From an uncultured Crocinitomix sp. (lineage in GTDB: Bacteria; Bacteroidota; Bacteroidia; Flavobacteriales_D; Crocinitomicaceae): DNA of 64,000 bases. This document shows positions 19,209 to 28,498 of this stretch, one piece after another. The notes beneath the pieces are model-generated. The model saw nothing but the letters and a program-made list of their open reading frames with translations, was not told the origin of the DNA and searched no databases. The position numbers and the translations under genes are program-made. The DNA lies in contig CAJQHR010000004.1 in assembly GCA_905478225.1 (NCBI GenBank), positions 91,369 through 155,368 on the forward strand. The letters are read 5' to 3'. Numbering within the stretch: position 1 is the first letter of the stretch; the number at the start of each line of letters is the position of its first letter.

Positions 19209-19938
19209 ATGAACATTACAAAATTTCTAATCATAACTCTAAGTTTAATCTCGAATGTGACAATTGCACAATCTTTCCCATCAGTCGTGGAAGATCTTCC
19301 GCCAGCAACGGCTTATTTATCCCCAAACAGCACCATGGATGCATGGTATCGAATTATGCTGTAGATAGCGTTCAAAAGGCTATGATTCCCTCAGACGATA
19401 ATGAACCAATATCGGTTTCAGATTTATATGGTAATCGTGAAAGTCTTCAAATCTTAAATAGTTTGTCCGGACAATTTAAAGATTCTTTGGCAGCTGATAA
19501 ACCAAGTCAATTTCAATTATTTATTTCAGAAAAATCTCATGCATGATAAACCTGAGCATGAGTTAACGGAGATATAACACCCTGGAAAAGCACGTAAAAG
19601 CCTACCCTGTTTTTATAATGAATTTAAATAAGGAGGACTCACTTTTACTTAGTGCACAAGATGGAAGTGTTATTATGACTTGCGAAGCAAAAAACGAAAA
19701 TGGAGAATGGCAGCCAATTGAGGCTTGGCATGACAGTTGGTTCGGCAACAGCTATCATTACTGCATCGTTCCGCCTATGCAAGCTGCTTATACGAAAATG
19801 ATTCGTTACGGCGGAGAGTTTAAAACGCTTTGCCGTTTATCGCTAAGTACAAACCGCACTGTGATTTATTCAAATGAAATTTATTTATCAATAAACCCAA
19901 GTCAATTTTTGGTGGATGAAGAAAAAACAACTGATTAA
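19209..19938 (+). pseudogene. Frameshifted gene for a small exported protein
   Basis: A signal peptide is encoded from ATG 19209 (MNITKFLIITLSLISNVTIAQ), but that frame stops at TAG after about 50 codons. Coding-like sequence resumes in a second frame (SNYAVDSVQKAM...FISEKSHA), appears to pass through a third frame (LMHDKPEHELTE), and resumes again in the fourth segment from about 19573 (NTLEKHVKAYPVFIMN...) to the stop at 19938. The pieces are collinear and contiguous, so I read them as one broken gene with at least two, probably three, indels. The last piece (EAWHDSWFGNSYHYCIVPP) looks like a well-conserved globular domain, but I do not recognise its family. Confidence 0.65.
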
Positions 19939-19948
19939 TTTAAATAAG

Positions 19949-20530
19949 ATGATTAAACTAATGCGCTTTTCGAACATATTTCTTGTTGTGTCATTGGCTA
20001 TTGCGCTTGCATGTGTATTTATAATTGATTTTAGTATCGATACTTATGTAGCTGGCATTATTGTTATTCTAATCGCTTTTGTTTGCAATTTAGTTATTGC
20101 GTATTTGCTCAAGACAAAACAGAGAAATAAGGAAATAAACATTTTTTATAATAGAAAAAAGGAGCCCCTCATTGTCTGCTGGACCATACCGGTGCTTGCA
20201 GTAATTATTCTGTTTTTCATCATTTGGGATTCTACTGACCTTGTAGGATGGTTTTGGTTGACTTTGCCAGTGTCAAAAGGCATTGAACACTTAGTCCACA
20301 ATACAGAATGGTATGTTATGATTGAAAATAACACCCTTCATGAGAGAGGGTTTTGGATGAAGGCCATCCCAATTTCCGAAATAACTAAGGTACACGTTAA
20401 TGATCAGGCCTATTTAGAATTAACTACTCAAAAAGGCACTACTCAGTATAAATTAGAATCAGGCATTTCTGTTAATGTGCGTGATAAAATAGAAGAAATT
20501 CGAAAGTATGCCCATTTACAAACCGGTTAA
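19949..20530 (+). CDS. Hypothetical membrane protein with PH-like C-terminal domain
   Basis: The track ORF opens at 19916, inside the preceding gene. The ATG at 19949 after an AT-rich leader gives MIKLMRFSNIFLVVSLAIA and is my preferred start. About 193 residues with hydrophobic segments near 8-28, 32-55 and 75-97, then a soluble C-terminus: EWYVMIENNTLHERGF followed by ISEITKVHV, the strand pattern of bacterial PH-like (bPH) domains. Function unknown. The next small gene starts inside its 3' end (23-base overlap), so the two are probably co-translated. Confidence 0.6.
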   Translation: MIKLMRFSNIFLVVSLAIALACVFIIDFSIDTYVAGIIVILIAFVCNLVIAYLLKTKQRNKEINIFYNRKKEPLIVCWTIPVLAVIILFFIIWDSTDLVGWFWLTLPVSKGIEHLVHNTEWYVMIENNTLHERGFWMKAIPISEITKVHVNDQAYLELTTQKGTTQYKLESGISVNVRDKIEEIRKYAHLQTG

Positions 20531-20822
20531 ATTGACCATTATCACTTTCTTGATTATTCTTTTTGGAGCCAGTAACGCTGATAAAAATGATCAATTAGCA
20601 AATAATGAGATAATTCTCAATCACTTTAACGTTCAAGAAGCCGAGGAACTACAAAAAATTCATGACTTTTTTATAGCACATATTTCAACAGCAGAAGATA
20701 AAAACAGCCCAGACGCAATTGCCGATTTGGACGATTTTCTGCGGAACTTGAAGGATGTGGCAAGTACTGGAGCAATTTCGATTCCAATAAATTATCAAGC
20801 AGAAAAAGAGTTAATAAAATAA
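20508..20822 (+). CDS. Small hypothetical exported protein
   Basis: 104 residues. The N-terminus (PVKLTIITFLIILFGASNA) is a probable signal peptide, and the rest is acidic and helical (EEIQ-like runs such as NVQEAEELQKIHDFF). No family is recognised. It overlaps the membrane-protein gene by 23 bases and is closed by the terminator at 20849-20880, which supports it being a real last gene of that small operon. It could also be a remnant of a longer gene. Confidence 0.45.
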   Translation: MPIYKPVKLTIITFLIILFGASNADKNDQLANNEIILNHFNVQEAEELQKIHDFFIAHISTAEDKNSPDAIADLDDFLRNLKDVASTGAISIPINYQAEKELIK

Positions 20823-20848
20823 TTAAATACCTGATTCTTAACAAAGAA

Positions 20849-20880
20849 AAAAGGGGAGTCCAAAACTGAACTCCCCTTTT
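20849..20880. terminator. Convergent rho-independent terminator
   Basis: Perfect 11-base arms AAAAGGGGAGT and ACTCCCCTTTT with a 10-base loop. Read on the minus strand it is followed by a T-rich tract (TTTTTTCTTTG), so it ends the RND efflux operon best. On the plus strand it can also end the small hypothetical operon. Confidence 0.85.
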
Positions 20881-20901
20881 GTAAAAAAAACCTGTAAAAT
20901 C

Positions 20902-23900
20902 TTAAATCGTCGATCTCATTTTTGTATTTGTAATTTTGTACAACCAGAGTTTAAAGCGGTAGAACAATAAGTACATTGCCGGAATAATGATCAATGTCAA
21001 GAATGTGGCGAATGTCAATCCGAAAATAATTGTCCAAGACATTGGTCCAAAGAACATGGTATTATCTCCTCCAATGTAGAAATTCGCATTGTACTCGGTT
21101 AATAAAGAAGTAAAGTCAATGTTAATACCAAATGCTAAAGGAATAAGTCCTAAAACAGTTGTAATAGCCGTTAAAAGTACAGGACGTAACCTTGTTTTAC
21201 CCGCGATTACAATAGCCGAAATAACTTCTGGCAATGGCAATTGATCAAACTCGCCCAACATCAATTCTTCGCGGCGTCTTTTCCGAATTAGATTGGTATA
21301 ATCGATTAATACAATGGCATTGTTCACGACGACCCCCGCCAGGGATATTATCCCAATCATAGTCATGATGATTACGAAATCCATTTGGAAAATCACTTCT
21401 CCTAAAAACACCCCGATAAAACTGAAAACTACTGCAAATAGAATGATAATAGGCGTAGTAAAAGCATTGAACTGCGCAACAATAACGAAAAGAATGATAC
21501 CCAAGGCAAGTAGTAATGCTTTACTTAAGAATGCTGTTTCTTTTGCTTGCTCCTCCCCTTCACCTGTAAAAGTAAAAGTAACGCCAGGCGTAATTTCAGT
21601 ATCAGCCAGATATTCATTTGCCAAAACTTTCAAATCTGCTACCACCTCATTCGCATTTGCCCCTTCAGTTACATTTGAAGACATGGTGACAACAGGAATT
21701 AAATCCAAATGCTTCACAGCACTGTAGGTATTCGTTGGCTCAGGCTCCTTAATTAAAGAACGAATTGGAATGCGCAACATTTTCCCTTTATTATTTCGGA
21801 AGATCAGTTTTTGATTCATTAATGCATCCAAATCATTTCTTGACGACTCATCAAAACGCACCACCATATCATACGTTTCATCTCCATCCTTAAAAGTTGA
21901 AATATCTGCCCCAAAAAGTGCAGTTCGAATCGCGTTTGCAATTTGACCTGTAGAGGTATTAAACAAACGTGCTTTATCACGATCCACCTCAATTTTCAAC
22001 TCCGGTTTCCCAGTTTCGACATTTAATTTCAACTGTTCAACACCAGGTACATTTTTACGATCTAAGTAAAACCTTAATTTTTCGGCCTCTTCCAATACTA
22101 AATCATAATCAATATCTCCAGCAACCTCTACATTAATTGGCGCCGCAGTCGGCGGCCCTTGATTATCCTTATCTACTGAAATTCTTACATCCGCAGGGAA
22201 TTTATTTTTCAGTCCTGTCGAAATACGTTCCATGATTTCACTCGTCTCGTAGTCTTGACCATATTTTTTACGGTTTTTAGATTCAGAAAAATTGATCGTA
22301 ATACGTCCCTTATTAGGCGTATTCCCCATGGTAACTCCTTGTGAAGGATCCGAAGCACCTTCTCCTACCTGTGCAATTATAGACTGGATAATCCAATGTT
22401 CAAAGGGCTTACCGACTGTATCGCCAATCTCTTCATTTAAAATTTCAGTATATAAAAGTTCCTCAATTTCTAAAGTAGTTTGATTTGTAACCCGGATATC
22501 TGTCCCTATTGGATGCTCCACAAAAACGTTTACATAATTGGGCTCACTTTCTGGAAAAAAGAGGACTTTGGGTGTAAACAAATCTACCAACACGATTGAC
22601 AAGAAGAATAAAACAAACATTCCTAAAAACAAACCGACGGGTCGTCTTTTAAATAAAGAGAACTTTAATATTCTCTCATAAAAAGACTCCAATTTTGGCA
22701 AAAATTTCTCCTGAAACCATTCAGCTGCAGGAATCAATAAGAAGATATTTATGATAATAAATAGTCCAATGACAATAAAAAGATTGCTCCATCCTGCACT
22801 TGCAGGGATCAGCATCAATCCAAAAATAATAAATATCGCTGCAGTGATCAGTGGGCGTTTTTTAGTCGTCTTTTCACCGCCCACTCTCATATAAATGGCA
22901 ATTAAAACTGGATTAATAATCAATGCAACAAATAAGGACGAACCGAGGACAATAATCAACGTGATTGGTAAATACTTCATGAATTCACCAATCATACCTG
23001 GCCATAATGCCAAAGGAATAAAGGCTCCCAAAGTCGTTGCTGTCGAAGCGATAATAGGCCACGCAATTTCACCTACCCCTTTTTTAACTGCTGTGAAAGA
23101 ATCTACACCCTCCTCCATTAAACGCTGCACATTCTCAACAACCACAATTCCATTATCTACAAGCATTCCCAATGCCAATACTAATGAGAACAATACCATT
23201 GTATTTAAGGTAACGCCCATAGTGTTTAGAATAAAGAAAGACATGAACATAGAAAGTGGAATAGCCACCCCAACAAATAATGCATTTCTTAATCCCAAAA
23301 AGAATAAAAGCACACCAACAACCAATAATACCCCAAAAATGATGGAATTTTCTAGGTTAGAAACCATTTCTTGTGTCTTTGAAGACTGGTCATTCGTTAC
23401 GGAAATATTTATTCCGCTCGGGATTTCTCCACTCGCTTTCACCTCTTCCAATAATCTATTAATCTCTGAAGAAGCGTCCAATAGGTTTTCTCCACTTCGC
23501 TTTTTAATATCAAGCATAACCACGGTTTCTCTGCGCTCACGTGCATAAGAACTCGTATCAGCATCTGCAAATTTGATTTCAGCAATATCCTTTAAGTAAA
23601 CAGGCTTGTAATCCTCTTGCTTTACGATTACTTTTCCAATTTCTTCGGCAGATTTAAATTTTCCATCAATTTGAATGGCTCGTTTTCTTGTTCCGTCTAG
23701 ATACTCTCCTCCTGAAACTGTTAAATTCTCATTCCCAATAGCATTTTGAATGTCTCCAAATGAAACGTCCACTACCTCCGCCTTGCGCGGATCAACCATG
23801 ATTTGCATTTCCTGTTCCTGCGTACCTCGAATGTCCACTTCGGAAATTTCCTGTAGGTCTTCAATTTTATCTTCTAACAACTCAGCGTACTCATTCAATT

Positions 23901-24390
23901 GCTCAATAGAATAGTCACCAGAAAGGTTGATATTCATGATCGGCATTTGAGAAATATCCAGTTCGAAAATATTTGGTTCAACCGGCAAATCTTGGGGGAA
24001 ATCTTTAGATGCTCGTGCTTTATCCACGGCGTCTTTGACATCTTGCAAGGCTTGCTTTGTAGTTACCTTAAAGTCAAACTTGACCTGCACTGAAGCAAAA
24101 CCATCAATAGATGTTGAATTGATTTCATCCACATTTTTAATGGACTTTAATTCTTTTTCAATCGGATCTGTAATTTTATCAGCAATTAACTCTGGTGAGT
24201 TACCTGGATAAGCAATTCCGACATAAATTTCAGGAATTTGAAGCTCCGGAAAATTCTCCTTAGGCATACTTGTATATGCGCCCATTCCTCCAATTAGGAT
24301 AATCACAATCAATAAATAAACTGTTTTACGATTATTTACTGCCCAAGATGAAATTCCAAATTCTTTTTGGTCTTTTATTGATTTACTCAT
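20902..24390 (-). CDS. RND efflux permease (AcrB/HAE1-like)
   Basis: Inner-membrane pump subunit of 1162 aa with the RND layout: 12 membrane helices and two large periplasmic loops (about 40-340 and 640-930). The N-terminus has the AcrB-like PKENFPELQIPEIYVGIAYPGNSP. Helix 4 carries LGMLVDNGIVVVENV, where the usual Asp-Asp pair of the proton relay is Asp-Asn. Helix 10-11 has VVNNAIVLIDYTNL. It should use proton flux to export drugs, dyes or other amphiphiles through the adaptor and TolC partner encoded upstream. An extended hydrophobic insert near 490-560 makes it longer than AcrB. Last gene of a TetR-led operon; the substrate is unknown. Confidence 0.93.
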   Translation of the reverse strand: MSKSIKDQKEFGISSWAVNNRKTVYLLIVIILIGGMGAYTSMPKENFPELQIPEIYVGIAYPGNSPELIADKITDPIEKELKSIKNVDEINSTSIDGFASVQVKFDFKVTTKQALQDVKDAVDKARASKDFPQDLPVEPNIFELDISQMPIMNINLSGDYSIEQLNEYAELLEDKIEDLQEISEVDIRGTQEQEMQIMVDPRKAEVVDVSFGDIQNAIGNENLTVSGGEYLDGTRKRAIQIDGKFKSAEEIGKVIVKQEDYKPVYLKDIAEIKFADADTSSYARERRETVVMLDIKKRSGENLLDASSEINRLLEEVKASGEIPSGINISVTNDQSSKTQEMVSNLENSIIFGVLLVVGVLLFFLGLRNALFVGVAIPLSMFMSFFILNTMGVTLNTMVLFSLVLALGMLVDNGIVVVENVQRLMEEGVDSFTAVKKGVGEIAWPIIASTATTLGAFIPLALWPGMIGEFMKYLPITLIIVLGSSLFVALIINPVLIAIYMRVGGEKTTKKRPLITAAIFIIFGLMLIPASAGWSNLFIVIGLFIIINIFLLIPAAEWFQEKFLPKLESFYERILKFSLFKRRPVGLFLGMFVLFFLSIVLVDLFTPKVLFFPESEPNYVNVFVEHPIGTDIRVTNQTTLEIEELLYTEILNEEIGDTVGKPFEHWIIQSIIAQVGEGASDPSQGVTMGNTPNKGRITINFSESKNRKKYGQDYETSEIMERISTGLKNKFPADVRISVDKDNQGPPTAAPINVEVAGDIDYDLVLEEAEKLRFYLDRKNVPGVEQLKLNVETGKPELKIEVDRDKARLFNTSTGQIANAIRTALFGADISTFKDGDETYDMVVRFDESSRNDLDALMNQKLIFRNNKGKMLRIPIRSLIKEPEPTNTYSAVKHLDLIPVVTMSSNVTEGANANEVVADLKVLANEYLADTEITPGVTFTFTGEGEEQAKETAFLSKALLLALGIILFVIVAQFNAFTTPIIILFAVVFSFIGVFLGEVIFQMDFVIIMTMIGIISLAGVVVNNAIVLIDYTNLIRKRRREELMLGEFDQLPLPEVISAIVIAGKTRLRPVLLTAITTVLGLIPLAFGINIDFTSLLTEYNANFYIGGDNTMFFGPMSWTIIFGLTFATFLTLIIIPAMYLLFYRFKLWLYKITNTKMRSTI

Positions 24391-24400
24391 TTTTTTCTAC

Positions 24401-25525
24401 TTATTGAATTGTAACCACATCTGTTTCCGTAATTCCTTTCGCTCCCTTTACTACTAGCAAATCACCATCTTTTACTGCGCCTTCAATACAAGCCTGGCCT
24501 TCAAACATTTTAACGACCTTTATTTCAATTCTCTCAACGTTATATTTTTCAGGCTCACCAGCTGGTGTCAAGCGGTATACATACATATTGTTATCCGTAT
24601 CTTGCAGTAATGACTCAGAGTTGACCACTATGGCATCTTTACGGGTAAAATCAGTGACATTTAGTTCTGCGAACTGATTTGGCAATAAGAGTTTATTGTT
24701 CTTAACAGCAATTTGAATTCTAAACGTTCTATTTGTTGGATCGATATAATTTCCTTTATTGGAAACCGTTGAAACGATCACGGTGTCATTCAATGAAGGA
24801 AAACGCATTTCAACCGCTGTTCCAATATTTACTTTAGACAATAGGTTTTCAGACAGCGTGGCATTAATCGTAATATTACTATTATTTACGATTCGCAATA
24901 GCGGAATTTGAGGAGCAGCCATTTCACCTGCGTTAACCATAATATCATCAATGACACCTGAGAAAGGTGCACGAACGACAGTTTTACCTTGTTGCGAACG
25001 CATTGTTCTGATCTTTTTCTCTAAAGAAAGCTTTTGGTTTTTAGCTTGTTCATATTCCATCTCAACGCCGACTCCTTTATCCTTAAGCTCCTGTTGTTTT
25101 TCGAACATATAATCTGCCAATTCTAACGAGGCCTTTAACTCCTCCATTGTTGAAGCTAAGATCTCAGAATCAATCGTAATCAATGTCTGTCCCTTAGAAA
25201 CCGTTTGACCTTCACGCACATGAACAAGCTTAATTACACCACTCGACTCTGCATTAATCAATGCATTTTGATCTGTTTCAACTGTACCCGGAATTTCTAC
25301 TTGATGGGAAAAGTCTTCCACCTTCACTTTATCTGCTGTCACAATTGGGACAATCTCGACAATAGTGGTGTCTAGTTTCAAAATTTGAGCATCAACCAAA
25401 GCCAACTCTGCCTTAAGCGAATCGCGTTTACTATTTAGTGCGTCCAATTCAGGATTTGTTTCTACTGATCCACAAGCCGCTAAAAAACTTCCTAAGGCAA
25501 TGAAATAAATAAATTTCTTTTTCAT
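24401..25525 (-). CDS. RND efflux periplasmic adaptor (MFP)
   Basis: The track starts at 25570, but the in-frame ATG at 25525 gives a proper lipoprotein signal (MKKKFIYFIALGSFLAACGS), so I use it. About 374 residues: short coiled-coil start, lipoyl-like halves (VHVREGQTVSKGQTLITIDS and VRAPFSGVIDDIMVNAGEM) flanking a helical hairpin, then beta-barrel and membrane-proximal domains. It bridges the inner-membrane pump and the outer-membrane channel. It sits 10 bases before the permease and five bases after the TolC-like gene. Lipid anchoring by Cys is predicted. Confidence 0.92.
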   Translation of the reverse strand: MKKKFIYFIALGSFLAACGSVETNPELDALNSKRDSLKAELALVDAQILKLDTTIVEIVPIVTADKVKVEDFSHQVEIPGTVETDQNALINAESSGVIKLVHVREGQTVSKGQTLITIDSEILASTMEELKASLELADYMFEKQQELKDKGVGVEMEYEQAKNQKLSLEKKIRTMRSQQGKTVVRAPFSGVIDDIMVNAGEMAAPQIPLLRIVNNSNITINATLSENLLSKVNIGTAVEMRFPSLNDTVIVSTVSNKGNYIDPTNRTFRIQIAVKNNKLLLPNQFAELNVTDFTRKDAIVVNSESLLQDTDNNMYVYRLTPAGEPEKYNVERIEIKVVKMFEGQACIEGAVKDGDLLVVKGAKGITETDVVTIQ

Positions 25526-25575
25526 TTTTATTAATTTAAACTTCTGAGTTAATGTTTGATTTGATACCAAATCGA

Positions 25576-26922
25576 TTATTTATTATATAATTTATCCAAT
25601 TGTACTTTTATTCTCAACATCTCCATCACCGCCATGATATAATTTCCTTCGGCTTGTAATAATTGATTTTGTAATTGTGTCACTTCAAGGGGAGAAACCA
25701 CGCCAGATTCATTTCTCAAAATAGCACGTTGATATACTCTTCTCGCCAATTCAACACTCGACTTTTCAAGTTCGACCATTTCTGAGGCTGATTCGTATGA
25801 TGTTTTTAATTGTAACTCCTGAAACTGGAGCGATTTTTCTAAATTCTTAAGATTGTTCTGATCTTGCTCAATTTTAATTTCAACTTGTTGCACACGCATC
25901 ACTTTCTGTCCGCTACTTGCAATTGGAATTTTCATTGAAACTCCCCAAACTGTGGTTGGGTACCAGGCCTTATCTTGGAAAAAATCAAACTCGCTTCTAA
26001 AGGCGTTTTGAGAATGCGTAAAAAAGGCACCAACAGATGGTAAGTATGCCGCCTTTTCATTCTTAAGACTATATTGGTCCAACTCTTTTTGTTGCTCCAA
26101 CATCACATAATTTTGGTTATTTTTAATTCCAGAATCTTCCAATAAAGGACTATTCCCTTGCATTTCATCCAATACGTCTTTTAAAGTTGCCGTTAATTCG
26201 AGCGGTTGATCAAAATCATAGCCCATTTGCAGTTTTAATAAATTTAAAGCCACACTGGCTTGGCGTTCTGCATTTGCCTTTGAAGCTCTAACGCGGTTAT
26301 ATGCAATTTCAACTTGATCGGCATCTTCTTGCGGAATCACGGCACTTTCTGCATAGATCGCTGTTTTATCCCAGAGACTTTTAGTCGAAATTAAAATTGA
26401 ATCCATTAACGTCACATTTTCGTTGGCCACCAAAACATTATAATAGGCTTCTCTGACCATTGCCTTTACTTCCTGCTTTGTATTGTCCGCAGCAGTTGAT
26501 GACATTTTTTGAAAGAACTTAGAAAACTGAAGTCCTACGATATATGAACCATCAAAGATCAATTGAGAGGCATTAAATGCCAAGGATGTACTAAATTCTT
26601 GTCCTGCTCTAAACTCCAATACATCTCCAGGAGCTGCCATTGGATTAAACAAAGAAGCATCTACTACCTGAACAGGAATATCCAATAATTGTTGGAATTG
26701 CCCCTCAGCACTAATTTGAGGTAAACCAATTGCTGTTGTTTCCCATACTTTCTTTTTAGCTGATTCAATATCAAGAAGCGCATTTTTTACTTGCTCATTG
26801 TTATTTACACCAAATTCTTCGGCTTCATTCAGCGAAAATGATGTTTGGGTTTGCCCAATTGAAAAATTGGCAGAACATGCTGCCAATAATCCAAATAATA
26901 GATTTTTATAAGTTTTCATCAT
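25576..26922 (-). CDS. TolC-family outer-membrane efflux protein
   Basis: 448 aa with a signal peptide (FGLLAACSANFSIGQ). The mature part has the two long helical repeats of the TolC/OEP family: AEEFGVNNNEQVKNALLDIESAKKK near the start, and a second repeat with NYVMLEQQKELDQYSLKNEKAAYLPSV, each followed by barrel-strand segments. It forms a trimeric channel through the outer membrane. The start overlaps the end of the TetR gene by 17 bases on the same strand, so regulator and pump share a transcript. Confidence 0.9.
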   Translation of the reverse strand: MMKTYKNLLFGLLAACSANFSIGQTQTSFSLNEAEEFGVNNNEQVKNALLDIESAKKKVWETTAIGLPQISAEGQFQQLLDIPVQVVDASLFNPMAAPGDVLEFRAGQEFSTSLAFNASQLIFDGSYIVGLQFSKFFQKMSSTAADNTKQEVKAMVREAYYNVLVANENVTLMDSILISTKSLWDKTAIYAESAVIPQEDADQVEIAYNRVRASKANAERQASVALNLLKLQMGYDFDQPLELTATLKDVLDEMQGNSPLLEDSGIKNNQNYVMLEQQKELDQYSLKNEKAAYLPSVGAFFTHSQNAFRSEFDFFQDKAWYPTTVWGVSMKIPIASSGQKVMRVQQVEIKIEQDQNNLKNLEKSLQFQELQLKTSYESASEMVELEKSSVELARRVYQRAILRNESGVVSPLEVTQLQNQLLQAEGNYIMAVMEMLRIKVQLDKLYNK

Positions 26923-27523
26923 TGTGTATTAATTCTTTTAAGCACTCTAATCCTTTTTTACTTGCAATTCCGCGAATGTGATAGCGAAAAAATTCCGAAT
27001 AAACCTCGTCTACTCTAAACTCATTAGAAGGCACAGCCTCGCTAGACATAATCATATCAATTGTTCCCATATGAAGGCGTGACAAAATACCAGGTGTTAA
27101 ATTATCTCTATAAACACCTTCAGCCATGCCTTTGTTTAAATTATTGACAATCCGTTCACGCATGGCATCATACTTATGCTTTTGTGTTGACTTCAAGGCA
27201 CTTGGATGATATTTGGCCAAATCAAAAAATATTGATGGATGAATGGCCCCAAGTGTCTTCACCATATAGCGTCCAATCTCCAACAATTCTTCAATAGCAT
27301 TTAATCCTTGAGCGAATATACAGTCCATCCCTTCAATTGCGCAAGAATGATCTAGTAATAAACATTGTTCTACCAATTCGTTTTTATCCCGCACATGGAT
27401 GTATAACGTTTTCTTTGAAACACCCAGTTGCCTAGCCATTTCATCCATTGTTACACTCTTGATCCCGAACTTCATGTAAACCTCAAGCGCAGACTTAACG
27501 ATTTCCATTTTCTTCTCTTCCAT
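26906..27523 (-). CDS. TetR/AcrR-family transcriptional regulator
   Basis: 205 aa. The N-terminal helix-turn-helix is clear: IVKSALEVYMKFGIKSVTMDEMARQLGVSKKTLYIHVRDKNELVE (residues 8-52). The C-terminal ligand domain is divergent, as usual. It is the first gene of the efflux operon and should repress it, with relief by a pump substrate. A 7-base inverted repeat overlaps its own -7 element. The start could be codon 1 (27523) or Met6 (27508). The -7 box ends only five bases before the first ATG, so the mRNA may be leaderless or use Met6. Confidence 0.9.
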   Translation of the reverse strand: MEEKKMEIVKSALEVYMKFGIKSVTMDEMARQLGVSKKTLYIHVRDKNELVEQCLLLDHSCAIEGMDCIFAQGLNAIEELLEIGRYMVKTLGAIHPSIFFDLAKYHPSALKSTQKHKYDAMRERIVNNLNKGMAEGVYRDNLTPGILSRLHMGTIDMIMSSEAVPSNEFRVDEVYSEFFRYHIRGIASKKGLECLKELIHNDENL

Positions 27524-27527
27524 GGTG

Positions 27528-27552
27528 CAAATGTATGAATATAAAATACATT
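27528..27552 (-). promoter_or_regulatory. TetR operon promoter with overlapping palindrome
   Basis: On the minus strand TACATTTG (27535-27528) is a full -7 match. AATGTAT (27530-27536) and ATACATT (27546-27552) are a perfect 7-base inverted repeat with a 9-base spacer lying across it. This is a good candidate operator for autoregulation by the TetR protein. The -33 element is poor. Confidence 0.5.
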
Positions 27553-27661
27553 GGAAACGTTTTACACTATTTTTGTTTCCGCTATACCGTTCGTTTTCAA
27601 CAAATCTGCCCTAATTTTCATTCAAGTATCCAATTTCATCTACCAAATCAACATTTAATTA

Positions 27662-27669
27662 TAAATTTG
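27662..27669 (+). promoter_or_regulatory. -7 element directly before RNase H gene
   Basis: TAAATTTG fully matches TAnnTTTG and ends four bases before the ATG at 27674. If used, the transcript would be leaderless or nearly so. No good -33 TTG is visible. Confidence 0.4.
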
Positions 27670-27673
27670 AGGA

Positions 27674-28492
27674 ATGGCCAAAAAAAAGAAGTTTTACGTC
27701 GTGTGGGAAGGAAACACGCCTGGGATTTATGATTCCTGGGAGCACTGTCAGCGTGAAATAAAAGGTTATGCCAATGCAAAATTCCGTTCATTCACTTCTC
27801 TTGAAGAAGCCCGGAAAGCATATAAAGATCCTTCCTCCGTAAAGACTGAAAACAAACAAAAAAAACAATATTATTATGTGGTGTGGCATGGTCACCGTCC
27901 AGGTATCTATACCAATTGGAATGATGTATTGAAAGAAATCAGAGGCTTTCCAAAAGCAATTTATAAAACCTTTGGCAGTAAACAATTAGCTGAAACAGCC
28001 TTTACAGAGCACCCCGATAAGTATAAGGATGGTGATTATAAAAAAACGAAAGATTTAAGTGATGCCGAGTTAGAAAAAATTGGAACGCCAATTGAACTAA
28101 GCCTTGCGGTTGATGCCGCATGTAATGGTAAAGGCGATTTTGAATATCAAGGTGTTTGGAACTTTAGCCGCGAAACGGTGTTTAGAGTGGGGCCTTATAA
28201 AAAGGGATCGAATAATATTGGTGAGTTTTTAGCTTTGGTGCATGCACTAGCCTATTTAAATGGACATAAAGATCCGAAAATGAAAAGCATGCCGATTTAT
28301 TCTGACTCTAGAATTGCTATGGGTTGGGTAAGACTTGGAATTTGTAGAACCAACAAAAAACCGATTCCAGAAGTGGCAAATTTGATTAAAAGAGCCGAAC
28401 ATTGGCTGAAGGTTAACCGTTATACTAATCCCGTGTTGAAATGGGAAACCAAGGTTTGGGGAGAAATTCCAGCAGATTTCGGCAGAAAATAA
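27674..28492 (+). CDS. Ribonuclease H with two N-terminal viroplasmin domains
   Basis: 272 aa. Two copies of the caulimovirus viroplasmin/RNase H1 hybrid-binding domain lie at the N-terminus: FYVVWEGNTPGIYDSWEHC (from about 7) and YYVVWHGHRPGIYTNWNDV (from about 67). The RNase H fold follows from about 130. Catalytic acids are visible in LAVDAACNG, NNIGEFLAL, IYSDSRIAM and the final ADFGRK. It cleaves RNA in RNA:DNA hybrids, and the N-terminal modules increase hybrid affinity. One such module is usual; two is less common. It is followed six bases later by a START-domain gene, divergent from the TetR operon. Confidence 0.9.
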   Translation: MAKKKKFYVVWEGNTPGIYDSWEHCQREIKGYANAKFRSFTSLEEARKAYKDPSSVKTENKQKKQYYYVVWHGHRPGIYTNWNDVLKEIRGFPKAIYKTFGSKQLAETAFTEHPDKYKDGDYKKTKDLSDAELEKIGTPIELSLAVDAACNGKGDFEYQGVWNFSRETVFRVGPYKKGSNNIGEFLALVHALAYLNGHKDPKMKSMPIYSDSRIAMGWVRLGICRTNKKPIPEVANLIKRAEHWLKVNRYTNPVLKWETKVWGEIPADFGRK

Positions 28493-28498
28493 CATAAA

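Noticed and set aside
23899-24093. ORFs antisense to the RND permease (also 21314-21727 and 22895-23548)
   Set aside because: They are shadows of a long, well-matched gene and have no family features or own promoters.
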